NCBI RefSeq assembly: GCF_000219625.1
Contig: NC_018214.1
Coordinates: 2,418,001 to 2,482,000 of the forward strand
DNA from: Zymoseptoria tritici IPO323
Lineage: Eukaryota > Ascomycota > Dothideomycetes > Mycosphaerellales > Mycosphaerellaceae
Reading direction: 5' to 3'
Length of the DNA: 64,000 nt
How positions within the stretch are numbered: position 1 is the stretch's first letter; each line of letters opens with the position of its first letter. The translations under genes were made by a program, and so were the position numbers. The notes under the pieces are model-generated. The model was given only the letters and a program-made list of their open reading frames with translations. It was not told the origin of the DNA and searched no databases. Shown piece after piece: positions 40,968-52,928 of this stretch.

Positions 40968-42488
40968 TGATAATGCTGTACAGACCTTGACTGCTACCAC
41001 AGGCTTTTCAGGACAATAATGCAAGGCATGTATATGCCACTCAAACCACCTTCTCGGAGATCTTAGGCATCGGGCAGAACGTCGCTAGCCCATGGCGGCA
41101 CCGAACGCTCTTTGGAAGGTTCTGCGTCGCTATGAGCGGGCAATGTGCGCCTGAAGCCCTTAGGGACGGGACACTAGAAGGTACAGACGCAGGTCGCCGA
41201 CCAATCTGACGGTATCAGGTCAGATCAGGCCAGGTCAAGTCAGGCCACCGCCCAAACCCTTCGGGTATTCAGCCTCTCGCCTCGGGGCTTCCGAAGTCGA
41301 AAGTCAAACGGAACGAGAGGCAAGTCTAGGCCACGCCGACACGATCTTGCTAGCTGCAACCTTCCATTGCCTGTATTGGGACTAGGTAAGATGTCAGGCC
41401 ACGAAATTTCCTTCCATATTGCTCGCTGCAGTAGCTTCTTAGCTGTTTGTCCAGCGTGATCTGCTGAATTGTCCGCTCCAGACTGCTGGTCATTGGGCAT
41501 GCACACTCTCCTTCATGCGGCTAAGACATGCATATCGCGTGGCAGAATCGATGGCGTGGTCGGCACACATGACAGAAGACCCTACGATCTCGACTCGTTA
41601 CAGTGCAGTCCAACGGTCCGCACAGAGATCAGGCTGCCCGATGCTGTCTACTTCACAGTGCCGGATTCGGGCCGGATTTATCGACAGTCCAGTGCAGTGC
41701 ATGCTTGACGTTCAGCTGGGGGATAGCCCGCACTTCTGCCTCTTCGCTTGTTTGTGAACGTAGCATACTTCTGGTGCTGGAAGAGCTTCTGCATGAGGCA
41801 TGCAGCAACAACGGAAGCGCCGTGGCTCGTGGGGCTTTGACACTACCGTCTTCTCGATTTACTCGACTCAGTCACATGTGTTTTCAGCGCTAGCCTTAGT
41901 GGCTTGCTTCTGGAAGCCTTGGCGAGATGCACCTGAATCTGCCTTTGTTGTACCCTCCATCTTTACTCAAACTGAGTACCCGGAACGCTGACCACAGACA
42001 TGGAGACCGCCCATGCAGAGCACATCCGAGCATGCGCAGCGACCACGACAGGTTGATGGAGGCGCCGCTGCAAATAGAAAGACCCTGTGTTGCCTGTGGA
42101 GCATTCAATTGCGCCACAAACAGCGGAATGGCCGCAAGTTCTCCCCATTAGCACAGCCATAGCACCACTGGTGCATAAGCTCATCAACAGGGCAGACCGC
42201 TCCCGCCGACTGCTGTTTACAGGCACATCCGAGCGTAGAACGATTTTGATTGAGACTCGGCCACTCCGAGGCAAGTCTTTGCGCACCGGTCTGTGCTACA
42301 TTTTCCATCATACGATGTTCTCTGGGCATGTTTGTCACAATGGGACAACGCATCGAGCAGTCGGCTCTGGCTCCCAACTACCGGACATCACGCCAGGCAG
42401 GCTCGGGGTCGCCGTGGTCGCGCGCGATGCGAGCATCGTGAGGCTTGAACAAGCCAAAGGTGGCATATAAGGCCCAGCAACGACCACA
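40968..42488. other. Gene-free interval, about 1.5 kb
   Basis: Between MCD4 and the GLEYA gene. No credible frame. A short GGTCA-type direct repeat lies at about 41215-41248. A TATA-like 'CATATAAGG' at about 42464 precedes the GLEYA gene. Confidence 0.4.
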
Positions 42489-44212
42489 ATGCATGAGTCC
42501 TATCACTCATCCGGTAACATCTCCGTGGAGACCCGAGCTGCTGCACCGCGATGCAATGTCAAGGGCTATCAGAAAAGCGGCAATCCGTACAAGATCTTGA
42601 CAAGACTTTCCGAGACCACTTGTTGCCAGAAGTGCAAAAACGACCCTAACTGCGCGATGTATGCCTATGGTACCTCCAAGTGTTGGCTGTACAAGAAGGC
42701 CTCCGTGTAAGCTCACCGCGTGGTTCATGTTCTTTACTGGTGACTGACCAAGTCGATAGATCGCAGAATGTCCGCATCGTCCGCAACTCGAAGTACAAGT
42801 TCTCGGATCGAGCCTGTGCCAACTCCAAAGCTACGACGACCTCGCGACGTACCACCACTACGAGGATCTCAACCACGACTCGCGCTCCAACTACCACCAC
42901 AGCGACTACCGCGCCAGACGCAAGTGCACCGACAACTTGCGACAATCAAGGTATTGACTGGACCTTCTACGATGATGGTGCAAACGGCAACTTTGATCGT
43001 CTCGATCTTGACAGTATGCGCTCATTCAATCGGTATAGTGCATCTGGTGTGGATACCACTCTCGGTGGCTATGTTACTGGTGACGACTGGGACCAGCAGT
43101 TCTCGGTCTACGGTATCTCAAATTATAACCAGGACTTCTCTGTCAAGCACACCGGATGGATCTGGGCACAAACAACTGGAGCTTACGTATTCGACATGGG
43201 TAAGCCAGACGATGTATCGCTGCTTTGGGTCGGTGACAAGGCCCTGCATGACTGGACTGAATCAAATGCCGAACTGCGATCTGCCTTCTTCGACAGCCAA
43301 CCGAAGACATACATCGCACATCTCAATGCCGGGCAATACTACCCGTTCCGGATCGTTTACAAACAGTACGGCGGCCCAGGAAGTTTCGATCATGCTACTA
43401 TAACGGATCCTCGAGGCAATGTCATCCTATCTCAAGATTCTGTATCGTCTCCGTACCTGGTACGATACTCCTGCGACAGGACCACAGCTCCGAGAATGGT
43501 GGACTTTCCGGAGATTACACCTCAGGATGGCTCTACTACGACCACGAGCCCTGCTTTGGGTGATTCTACAATCACTTCCTCTGCCACTGTGGCGGGTGAC
43601 CCGACCACGCAAACCAGCGAACCATCTCGCACTACCACCGGTCTTGACTCAGGTTACACACCAGGAACATGCCAGAACGAAGGCCTGGATTGGACGGTGT
43701 ACACCAACCAGATGCAGCCAGACCTCAACCTTGAAGCAATGCGAGACTACTCTGGACGCTCCTATGGTGTGACCTCAGCCCTCGGAGGGTTCTTCCGCCA
43801 GGATGGATTTATACAGGCTTACAGGGAGTTTCTGCCGCCCACCGCTATTGGCATCAAACACCTGGGGTACATCTATGCTAGAGTCTCAGGGGAATACGTC
43901 TTCAACTTTGGCATCCCCGATGACCGGGCAATGCTGTGGATCGGCGACAAGGCAGTTTCGGGCTGGGACGAGTCGAATGCGGACATAGACGCGAGGCTTG
44001 GCGATGAATCACCCAAAGAATTCCGCAAGCAACTGACAAAGGGCCAGTACTATCCGATACGGATAGTCTGGGCCCAAGGAGATGGGGACGCCGACTTCAA
44101 GCCGGCGATTCTGGATCCTCAGGGCAATATTCTACTGTCGGCCAAGAGTGATACGTCACCCTTTGTGGTTCGGTACTCCTGCAACGGTTCGGCTCCTCCC
44201 ATCAAATTATAA
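42489..44212 (+). CDS. Cell-surface-type protein with a PAN/apple domain and two GLEYA domains
   Basis: Two exons, 42489-42706 and 42760-44212, give 556 residues. Residues about 20-100 form a cysteine-rich PAN/apple-like module ('CNVKGYQKSGNPYKIL', 'TTCCQKCKNDPNCAMYAYG', 'KCWLYKK'). A threonine-rich linker ('TTTTRISTTTRAPTTTTATT') leads to GLEYA/PA14-like domain 1 at about 120-295 ('GIDWTFYDDGANGNFDRLD', 'VSLLWVGDKALHDW', 'YYPFRIVYKQYGGPG'). A second S/T-rich linker leads to domain 2 at about 350-545 ('AMLWIGDKAVSGW', 'YYPIRIVWAQGDG'). Such domains bind sugars in fungal adhesins. No signal peptide or GPI signal is visible, which is odd for this architecture; a missed 5' exon is possible. Confidence 0.83.
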
Positions 44213-44583
44213 GCCGAGAGTAGAGTATCAAGTATTGATCGAAGCAGCGACGGTAGCGTAGCTATGAAACGATGTCAAATGTTCTAGCCTGAATGACAAA
44301 TAGGCGATCTCCTGGTCGAATAGGGGGCTAATCATGCCTCGTAGCTTGAGCCACGCATGGAGCGCATTCTTACATCTCCTCGCGGAGGAGAACCTTAGAC
44401 GAAGGCCACAGTAGTTGGAGGAAATGATGTTTTTTCCGTCAAGAACGAAGCCGACGAGAAGGGTGGCCAATGATCAAACTGTGAATTCCGCACTATGAAT
44501 GGTATAACGCGAAGCCAGAACGCTGCAGACCCTCCGCGATTACTGACGTAACCACTGCAACACACCCTCCATCCACCTCCGTA
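44213..44583. other. Convergent intergenic region, about 370 bases
   Basis: 3' flanks of the GLEYA gene and the carotenoid oxygenase gene. Nothing else recognised. Confidence 0.4.
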
Positions 44584-46431
44584 TCACAACCTAGTCGGCA
44601 CATGCCTCCCATGAATCCCAAACCCCACAGCCCTCCCAACCTCCGCCCTCGCCACCTCCTCCATCGTCCTCGCATCCAAACACAACAAATAACTCGATCC
44701 AGTCTCCCCATCGAACACCACACTCAAAAGCGCACCGTCCTCCTCTTCTACCGTACTCGGTCTGGGAACGAAAATCGGCTCGCCAGGACTATGCTTGTCT
44801 TGTTCCCACACTTTGGCTTCTCCCGTCAGAGTATCCGTCTTCACCAACCCGTCGACGAAAGAGGATTTTCCGCGGTTGAGAATCGACCAGACGTATCGAT
44901 GAGGTTGCATGGCGTAACGGGGGTTCGTGACGGGAAGATCGCCTGCTCGGGAGACGTCGATTGCGAGAGTTCGTTCGGCGGGGTGGGAGGTTTTGCTGGC
45001 GGTGGATGGGACTTTGGCGGTGAGAGGGACGGCGGCGAGTTTGTAGCGGGCGAGCGTGGCGTCGATTTTGGCGGTTTTGAGGAATTTGGTAACGTGGGGA
45101 GCGTTGGAGACGAGGTTGTCGTAGTAGAAGTTGCGTAGAATGTCGGCGTTTTCGAAGGTGACCAGTTCGCAGATGATGTCGACTTCAGCGTCGCCGTTGG
45201 TCGATGAGTTGGAGACGACTTCCTCGAAGGCGTTGGTGGAATGGAAGGAGAAGAAAGCAGGCGACTGGAACTTCTTGACCAATCCCCGACCGTGGTGGCG
45301 ATCAATGGCACACCAGGTCGCCTTCGCAGCTGGATCGAAACTCATGGCGTCCATCAGATTTTTCTCCCAGAGGACCTTGATTCCTTTCAGGTAAGCAGGC
45401 CAGATACACAGGATGACAAAGTTCTTGGTCAAGAACATGGAGTGGATGTACGCCGCCTTGAAGTCTGGGCCTGATAGCTCTGCCAGAATGTCGACCTTGC
45501 CCGTGGCAGGGTCTGCACAGAAGACGCGGTAGACGTCTTTCCGGCCCATTGCGAGGTTGTAGTTGAAGACCTCACCCGTGATGGGATCGTGTTCGGCGTG
45601 CGCGGCGGAAAGCTGTCCTGCAAGCGAAGGGTGAAGATGCTCTTGTCGGGTTACACCCAGAGGTTCCAAAGTATCGGCGTCAATCGTCTTCACCGCCGAG
45701 TGGTCGGTGGTCAAATTGAGGACGTTGTTTGGCGAAAAATCCCTTCCGAGCTGCTTCCTCACTTCTCCAGCTTCGGCGGGGAGAATGTCCCGAATCGCAA
45801 CGCCACTCGCAGCGCGGTGAGTGCGGCCGGGAATGACGGGTTCGAAGACGGTCTTGAGCTTCTTGTAGAATGTGTCACCTGAATCGCATTAGTCGAATTC
45901 TGATCGCCTGGGCTGTGAGAGGACTCACAAGGATCTCTCTTCTGAGCAAACGTTACACCCTCCAGCTTTCCCGTCTTCCTCGCGCTTTCAATCGACTCAT
46001 CGACATGACAGTACGACATGTAAGTTACGTCACACGCACCATTTGCATTCGAGATGAGGTCGAATTTGTGCGTCGTGAAAAATCCATCGAACCAGTGATG
46101 GCAAGCCATGAATCCATCTTTAGGGTTGCTGCGTGGCACTTTGTAGCCTCCGGGTCCAGTGCGATACAGGGTCCCGGCGACGTAGCTGGGGAAGATGCCA
46201 GAGGTTGAAAGGTCGACTTTGGTTCTGGTGTCACCGAGAGCGTTGAACTGGATGTGTTAGTGGGAGTGAGATCGCTCTGCCAGGTCGTTGACTTACAGCT
46301 CCGGCGTTTGGCCAGTTCTTGTAGTGCTGCTCCTTGGGCGGCTGGAGCTGCTGCTCGGTGTGTTGTGCTGTCTTGAGGTCCACTGTTGGAAGCATGGTAG
46401 CGGAGTCGTTCATTGTGCCAACGTCGGCCAT
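44584..46431 (-). CDS. Carotenoid/stilbene cleavage oxygenase (RPE65 family)
   Basis: Three exons, 46297-46431, 45929-46247 and 44584-45878, give 582 residues. Family blocks are in order: 'GTLYRTGPGGYKVP', 'HHWFDGFFTTHKFDL', 'AAHAEHDPITGEVFNYNL' with the first iron-ligand His, 'AYIHSMFLTKNFVILC' with the second, 'FFSFHSTNAFEE' with the third, and the terminal 'GFGIHGRHVPTRL' with the fourth. These non-haem iron enzymes split conjugated double bonds of carotenoids, apocarotenoids or stilbenes. No carotenoid synthase is adjacent, so the substrate is open; a lignostilbene-type or apocarotenoid role is equally possible. No signal peptide. Confidence 0.9.
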
Positions 46432-47236
46432 GTTGCTCAGGTAGTGTGGGTAGAGAAATTGTTGGAGTAGATCGGTTAGCTGGGGAGGGAATAGGGTATG
46501 AGAGGTGGTCTGGAAGTCTTGCTTTGAGTTTAAATGGTATGCCCTTCGAAAGCGGCATACCTCGATCATACTTATACTTCTCGACAACACAATGATCAAG
46601 TTACTGGTCTCAGCATACGGCCGCATCATCTCGACGACCTCGCAAACAGAGCAGCATCAGGTCAACATCGGCACCGAAGCCAAAATGAAGCTCTAGGATC
46701 CCACGCTAAAGAGCTTGTTACTCTCGCGATCCCCTCCCAAAGAGGCTAAAGCGTGAGCCGCGCTGGCTTTATGCTTTTTGGTAGGTGAATCCTTCTTCTG
46801 CCGAGGATGCGGGGGAATGCAACGACCGTTGGCTGGAGATGAAAGAACAGACGCTGGGAAGAACAAAGGGAGGTCGAAAGGTTGGTGCCTGGTCGACTGT
46901 GCTGTGGAGCCACTCGATCCTCTACGTCCGTAGCCAGGTGCTGTGCTGTACATTGTAGCCCGACGTTGCAAATGCGTCGAGTGATGATTGCTGTCTGCAT
47001 TTGCAAAGGACAAGGGAAGAATCGGCAGCCGTCAGTCGCATTCTTGTTCTCGGATGGCATTCGTGATGTTGACACAAAGCTGCTGAAGTGTATCGTCGCA
47101 TTTGTGCACGCTGAGGATCTGTACAGTATCAGCTCCCTCTCAAACCGGGTGTATATCGTTAAACGCCATCGACAATGCAAGAACGCTCCAAATGTATCCC
47201 CAAGAACCGCTGTCGTCTTTCTTCCCGCCCTCTTCC
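46432..47236. other. Intergenic, about 800 bases
   Basis: Promoter of the oxygenase gene and 3' flank of LCL3. A minus-strand frame at 46693-47013 ends 'AAHALASLGGDRESNK' and could be a small protein, but nothing else supports it. Confidence 0.35.
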
Positions 47237-48040
47237 TCACTTCGCCATATCCTCAGCCTTCATTCGATTCTTATACTCCCTCGGACTCTCCCTCACCTCC
47301 CCCTTTTCCCCCAAAATCCTCCCCACCAACCCAGGAGCCTTCCACATCCCCTTCCCACCCGCCCTCGCCCTCTCCTCCTCCTTCCGATACACCTCCTCCA
47401 ACCCCGCAAACTCACTCCCAAATTTCGCCTCGTAAACCGTCGCACAACCAGTCTTGATCATCGCCGTGCCCAAATCCTTCCTCACCCACCTCGACACGAC
47501 TTTGCCCACTACCCGTTCATACTGATCTTTCCGCAACGGGTAGACGCGCACATACCGACCCTCCACCGTACCTTTCAACCACTCCAACGCCTCAGCACTA
47601 TACGGCTGCGCGGGCCGTCCGAAATGCGCACACTCCGGCGCGTCTACTCCCGCGATGCGAACGTGGAGTGTTTGATCTTGCAGCTCTTTCTTGCCGAGGT
47701 CCTGGACGCGTCGGGAGGGCAGCCATCCCCAGCCTGCGAAGATACCGAGCGGGGTGTGGAAGAAGCGGAAATTGTCGCCGTCTCCTACTCGTGTGACGTA
47801 GCCGTAGAGGGATCGTGTGCGGAGAGCGTCTGGGTGGAGGTGCGAGATGTTGGGGATGCGGCGGAGGAAGCGTTTGTAGAATCGGAGGGCGGCCCAGGAG
47901 GCGGTGACGGAGACGACGACTGTGAGGGCGACTGAGGTGTTTGTCCAAGGTTGTTTGCCGGGTCGAGAAGGTGGTGGAGGAGACGTGGAGGCATTGTTCG
48001 GCTTGGAGGCTTCCTCGGAGGATTGTTTCTTCCATAGCAT
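47237..48040 (-). CDS. LCL3: LCL3, membrane-anchored SNase-like endonuclease
   Basis: Single exon of 267 residues. A serine/proline-rich start is followed by one membrane span (about residues 36-54, 'VALTVVVSVTASWAALRFY'), then the conserved 'RFLRRIPNISHLHPD' and the staphylococcal-nuclease fold: 'GYVTRVGDGDNFRFFHTP', 'LHVRIAGVDAPECAHFGRPA', 'YPLRKDQYERVVGKV' and 'ATVYEAKFGSEF'. The calcium-binding Asp and the catalytic Arg and Glu equivalents are present. Yeast Lcl3 is a mitochondrial membrane protein linked to long chronological lifespan; its substrate is unknown. The 3' end shows a T/C-rich plus strand, typical of the basic C-terminus. Confidence 0.92.
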   Translation of the reverse strand: MLWKKQSSEEASKPNNASTSPPPPSRPGKQPWTNTSVALTVVVSVTASWAALRFYKRFLRRIPNISHLHPDALRTRSLYGYVTRVGDGDNFRFFHTPLGIFAGWGWLPSRRVQDLGKKELQDQTLHVRIAGVDAPECAHFGRPAQPYSAEALEWLKGTVEGRYVRVYPLRKDQYERVVGKVVSRWVRKDLGTAMIKTGCATVYEAKFGSEFAGLEEVYRKEEERARAGGKGMWKAPGLVGRILGEKGEVRESPREYKNRMKAEDMAK

Positions 48041-48386
48041 GGCGAATGGCCTGCCCGCTTCGGCGAGGGCTACCGAGGGTGGTGAGGAGGTGGCGGAGAA
48101 GACGATGCACCGCTTTTCTTCATGCTGTCCGCGAGAGGTGAGGTCGCGGTGGGAGTGAGGTGGATCTCATGTTGCCTGCTAGCTTCAGAGGACTCTTTGG
48201 GAGATCGATCTTCCCGGCGGGCAATAGATTTATACGTGCTTAGTAATCGACATCTGCTCGCTGCGCCAGCGTCCACCTCGTCGACCACGCGGTCCTACTG
48301 TTGAAGATGAGGGCATGAAGTTTGACTGTTTCGCAGAAGGGCAGTACAGTACTGTCTGTCCGCTACCTCCGGAATGAGGCTACTAT
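48041..48386. other. Intergenic, about 350 bases
   Basis: Between AKR1 (3' end) and the LCL3 start, both on the minus strand. Nothing recognised. Confidence 0.4.
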
Positions 48387-50725
48387 CTACACGCCCTCCT
48401 CAACCCCCATACCTGGTACAGCCTCATACCCCCTCCATCCCCTCGCCCCTCCTCCAGGAACATCATACAATCCGCCATAGTCCACCCTCTCCCCACCCAC
48501 CAATCCCTCGTTCCCAACCTTCCTCCCAAACACCGGCCCATCACACCAGAAATCCTGACAGTTCCTCACCACGCCTCGACTGAATGGATTCTGCTTCCTC
48601 CTCGGCGTCCGCGATGATGACCTCGAGTCCTTCGCGCCATTGTATCCCTGAAACGCAATTGTGAGGAATGTGTCGATGCCCAGCAATTTCGACCATCGCG
48701 CAAAACAGCCTTCTTTCTTGCGATGAGCGTGCTTGTGGGATGAGCCCGCTGCTGGACCAGTGACTTGTGCGTCGTCCATTGACATTGTGCCGGTGGTGAT
48801 GGCGGAGAGTATGGGACCGACTTGATCCGTGTTCCGCATGCTTTCGAAGGTGGTGAGATTGCGCGCGACTTGGAAGAATTGCACAAAGACGAGCATGACG
48901 GTCCAGGTGAGTTGGACGGAGGCCCAAGCGGTGGTGACGAGGGTGAGAGGGTCTTTCTCAAATTCGGCGCAGAGTTCGGGGTTGAGGAATGTGCAGATGG
49001 GCTTTGTTGGAGCCGGGAGGATCGTGAGGTAGGCGAAGAACAGTCGGATGAGGAGCGCGATGCCGGCGACCATGGAGAGGATATACAGGATGAAATGCTT
49101 GTGGTTGTTGACTGCGATGCAATTGTCGACCCAAGGGCAGTGGCTGTGAAGTTTGAATTAGCGTTTGGTCTGGATACTGTCGAGCATGCTTCACTAACTG
49201 GTCTTCTCTGGCCACACACCGGCCACACCTCCGGCAATGTTTACTTCGTAAGGGCTTCCGTATCATACAAGTGGTGCAAAACTGCGCTTCATTGAAAGCG
49301 TTGTGCTCGACGAGCTCGTCAATCGTCTTCTTCGTCTGGCCTCGACTCGCTCCTTTGGGTATGAATCCCGGGTCTGCCGTCATCGTCATCGTGTAGAAAT
49401 ATGTAGTAAGGCACATGCAAGTCGTAAATGCTACAGTCAAAAAGAAGTTGCTGAAAAGGGCTAGCAGAAAGTCAGTAGAGCAGCGAGGAGAGACGCGGTC
49501 GATGACTTACTATTGGGAAAAATCTTGAAAATAAAACGCACAGCGACCCAGAATAGTGTCGCAGCAAACACGCCTGCGAGGAATGGAGTTTTGTGCATCG
49601 AGTTCATGTCGCTCGGTGCCCATCGGAGTAATTTCTGCACCGCGAACTGCAGCCCATACCCGACGATCAACACGCCTGGTACTGACACCCAGACATTCAA
49701 GTACGCCAGCATATGAAGCTGCAGTCCGCCCAATGCAAATGGCCAGAGGAAAAAGAATCGTTGAAAGAACAGCCTTCTGTCGTGGACCATCGGGATGGGG
49801 AATTTCTGAGGACATCCGTGTTCATCGTAGCCGGATTCAAGCAGCGCTTTCCGCCATTGTCGATCGCTCTTCATCTTCGAAGCCGTCATACTCGGCGTGT
49901 CACCTTCTGTCTCACCTTCGGTAGGTTTACTTTTCGCGAATCGATCGCTGCCAGCTTCGATGAGCTTCTGAATGCAGAGATAGTTGCCCTTGACCAGTGC
50001 CCAGTGGAGGGAAGTGAAGCCCATGTCATCCGTGGCATGCACGTCCGCGCCGAACCGAAGGAGAACATCAATACAAGCCGGAAATCCTTTGTATGCTGCC
50101 CACATGAGGGACGTATGTCCTTGAGCATCTTGGACATCGACGGGAATGTCGGATTGGTAGAGTAGGAGGATGAGCTGGTAGACATTCCCGTCGAGAGTCG
50201 CGGAATGCAAGAGATTGTAGCCTTGATCGTCTCGTATCAGAGGATCCGCACCGTTGGTCAGAAGTAATGATATGACCTGAAGGTTGAACTTCTTGCTCGC
50301 CCATAGCACTGGTGTTGCCTGAGCGTCTCCGCCTTTCGCGTTGACATCCGCACCGGATTGCACGAGGAAGTGACATAGCGCATGGTGTCCGTTGATCGCT
50401 GCCCACTGCTTTCAAGTCAGCCTTCTGGTCTAGAAAGCCTCATATCCTGACCACCTCATCATTCGCATACATGTAGTGCTGTGATGCCCTGCTCGTCTGT
50501 TGACCTGGCCGTATATCTCCCACTGTCGAATAGCTTTTGAATTGCCCGTAGTTCTCCCAATCTTGCCAATTGCATCAAGTCCGACTCGATCGGCAGTTGT
50601 GGCGGACTCGCGTCCAGGTCGCTGAGCTCGACCTTATCGAGGCCATCCTTGGTTGGTGACGAGGGTGCGCTTCCAGAGTCTCGGCGGCCTGGAGACGAAG
50701 GGCGGGAGGCTTCGCGCGATGCCAT
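48387..50725 (-). CDS. AKR1: AKR1 palmitoyltransferase (ankyrin repeats plus DHHC)
   Basis: Four exons, 50471-50725, 49511-50405, 49199-49460 and 48387-49143, give 722 residues. After a short S/P-rich start, about six ankyrin repeats fill residues 50-260 ('ITALHWAAINGHHALCHFLV', 'GYNLLHSATLDGNVYQLILL', 'GHTSLMWAAYKGFPACIDVL', 'GFTSLHWALVKGNYLCIQKL'). Membrane spans follow, then the cysteine-rich domain 'CTTCMIRKPLRSKHCRRCGR' ending in DHHC at 470-473 and 'PWVDNCIAVNNHKHF', then further spans. Akr1 palmitoylates casein kinases and other proteins at the Golgi or endosomes. The last intron splits the first His codon of DHHC, so its correct removal is essential for activity. Confidence 0.93.
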
Positions 50726-51631
50726 GTCGTGGAGGGGATGATCGAGGAGGATTCAGTCGTGTCACGGCATCATGAACATGAAAGTTGAGGGAGAAGTGTC
50801 GAATGCGACTGAAGGTCGAAGGGCGAGGACGAGGCTGTGGCTGACTGTGTGGCTGTGTTTTCTCCACCACGCCTTCTTCTTTCAACAACCACGCGTCCCA
50901 TGTCGACAACTCATCGACATCAGCATTCTCCAGCCATGCTTGCTTGCAGTCATGTACGACTATTGGCAAACGACTACCTCATTCGCGGCTTGGGACGGAC
51001 TACGATATCTCAGAGCGAGTTGACAGCACGTCAGATCTGAACGGCATGAGGCACATCGGGAGTTCACAGTGCGTGCTCTGTGTACGACAGCGTCTGTGAC
51101 GGTAAGCTATGGTCTTGGTCGCAGGAGCTGCTGAAGCACTTCCCCTCGACTGCGGTGCATGCTGCATATCGAAAGCACACTGCATGACCACTTCCCCGCA
51201 CCGCAATATCCAGAGGACGGCCACTTCTGACGAGCAGGAGCCGCTCATCTCGTGTGGACTGTGGAACGCGCTGCTCTTCGATGGGTAGAAGGCGACTGTT
51301 CTTCCCCACGGCGTGGACGTTGGCTGCCCAAAGAGGTAGAGGACGACACCGATAATGCCCATTCCTCGAACCATATCAAAGGACAGCAGAGGTCTGTCCG
51401 ACATGCACGTCGGTGGCATCTGACGTGAGGTTGGCGACGTGCTCCGCAAGAGCTTTGGCTTCATCGAATGAAACCTCATGACCATAGATCCCGCCTTGCA
51501 GCTCGCTTGGATGCCCCTCTGTGGCCGCCAGACATGAGGTGGCCCGTTCTTGTCCAGCATTCACCTAAGGTGACCTCTGTTCACGAGCGTCCTGTCGAGA
51601 GTGGTCATCAACTGCTTTGACATTGTACAGA
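50726..51631. other. Divergent intergenic region, about 900 bases
   Basis: Promoters of AKR1 and the pectate lyase gene. Frames such as 51000-51560 on the minus strand show no recognisable content. Confidence 0.4.
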
Positions 51632-52772
51632 ATGAAGACTTCCCTCCTCGTCGAGTTTTTCTACAGCGCACTGGTGGTGTCAGCCTGGCCCTCGCTGGCC
51701 CTTCCCAAAGCAGCACCAGCAACTATAGGAGAAGGCTTCGCTTTTGCCAATCCCGTCGGGCCTACAACTGGTGGTGGAGGGCGAGCGATAGTCGTGACCA
51801 CCAACAAAGAACTTCTCGAAGCAGTCCGTGGCAGCAGCCCCAAGATCATTCACCTCAAAGGCGATTTCACGCCTGCCGCACGCCTCAAAGTCGGTTCGAA
51901 CACATCTCTTTTGGGCATTGGAAAGGGCGCCAATCTTGTCGGGAAGGGCATCGACATCACGAACTCGACCAATGTCATTGTCCGCAACATCGCCATCCGC
52001 TTCGTTGAAGGCGGCGACTGCATCACGATCCAAAACTCCACCCGAGTATGGGTCGACCACTGTGAGTTCGAAAGTAAATTCAGTTCTGAACTCGGCCCAG
52101 ACTTCTACGTGCGTTGCTTCTCTCTCTCCCCTCCTCCACACTAACACTCCCAACAGGACGGCCAAATCGACATCGTCCGCGCCTCCGACTGGATCACCAT
52201 CTCCCACAACTTCTTCCACAACCACTGGAAATCCTCTTTAGTCGGCAACTCCGATATCTTTCGCTCCGTCGACGAAGGCCACCTCCACATCACCTACCAC
52301 CACAACCACTGGTCCAACATCGGCACCCGTGGTCCGGCGGGCCGTTTCGGACACCAGCACATCTACAATAATCTGTACGAGGATTTTCAGTATCAGGCTA
52401 TCCACTCCAGGAGTGATAATCAGGTTCTGGTCGAGGGAAATGTGTTTCGTGGGAGGACGAGGGAGGCTTTGAGTACGTACGGATTGGTTGTGCCGGAGGA
52501 TAGTCCGAACAGTTGTGTTTGTGGGGATGAGGAGCTGGATGGGTTTGCGAATTTGGGCGCTGGTGAGTATATGGGGAAGTGTCATCTGCGTCGTATTATT
52601 CGAGATCACTGACGGTGTTGTCGCAGAGAACGATTTCGGAAGTGCAGGCGTCAACATTACTCGAGTTGGCAACTTCACGAGCGTGGATTACGGATACAAG
52701 TTAACGAGGCTGCACGAGGTGGAGGAATACGTGAGGAAGAACGCTGGGATTGGTAAGGTCCGCGTTTGTTGA
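51632..52772 (+). CDS. Secreted pectate lyase, PL1 family
   Basis: Three exons, 51632-52108, 52157-52562 and 52627-52772, give 342 residues. A signal peptide occupies about residues 1-23 ('LLVEFFYSALVVSAWPSLAL'). The parallel beta-helix motifs include 'NTSLLGIGKGANLVGKGIDI', 'NVIVRNIAIRF', 'RVWVDHCEFESKF' and 'DGQIDIVRASDWITISHNFF' with calcium-binding aspartates, 'YHHNHWSNIGTRGPAGRFGH' with the catalytic and substrate Arg, and 'YNNLYEDFQYQAIHSRSDNQ'. It cleaves polygalacturonate by beta-elimination, fitting a plant-associated lifestyle. The final exon is short. It converges with the zinc-finger gene, about 156 bases away. Confidence 0.9.
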
Positions 52773-52928
52773 GTGAGAAGTCGACGACCGGGAAAAGATC
52801 CTACTACCCGTTCGTTCGTCAAGACGCTCTTCCAGTATGGCGGCCGCTCGTCCCCTCGCCAAGTCTCATCAAGCTCTTCTTTCTATTCTCTCCATACTCC
52901 ATATTCGCTACCTTCTGCCTTCCAGTGC

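Noticed and set aside
47102..47935. Long plus-strand frame opposite LCL3
   Set aside because: It is the antisense shadow of the LCL3 gene, whose protein is clearly recognised; the shadow product is low-complexity H/P/R-rich.
51000..51560. 186-codon minus-strand frame upstream of the pectate lyase
   Set aside because: No recognisable domain; lies in a divergent promoter region and shows no coding bias.
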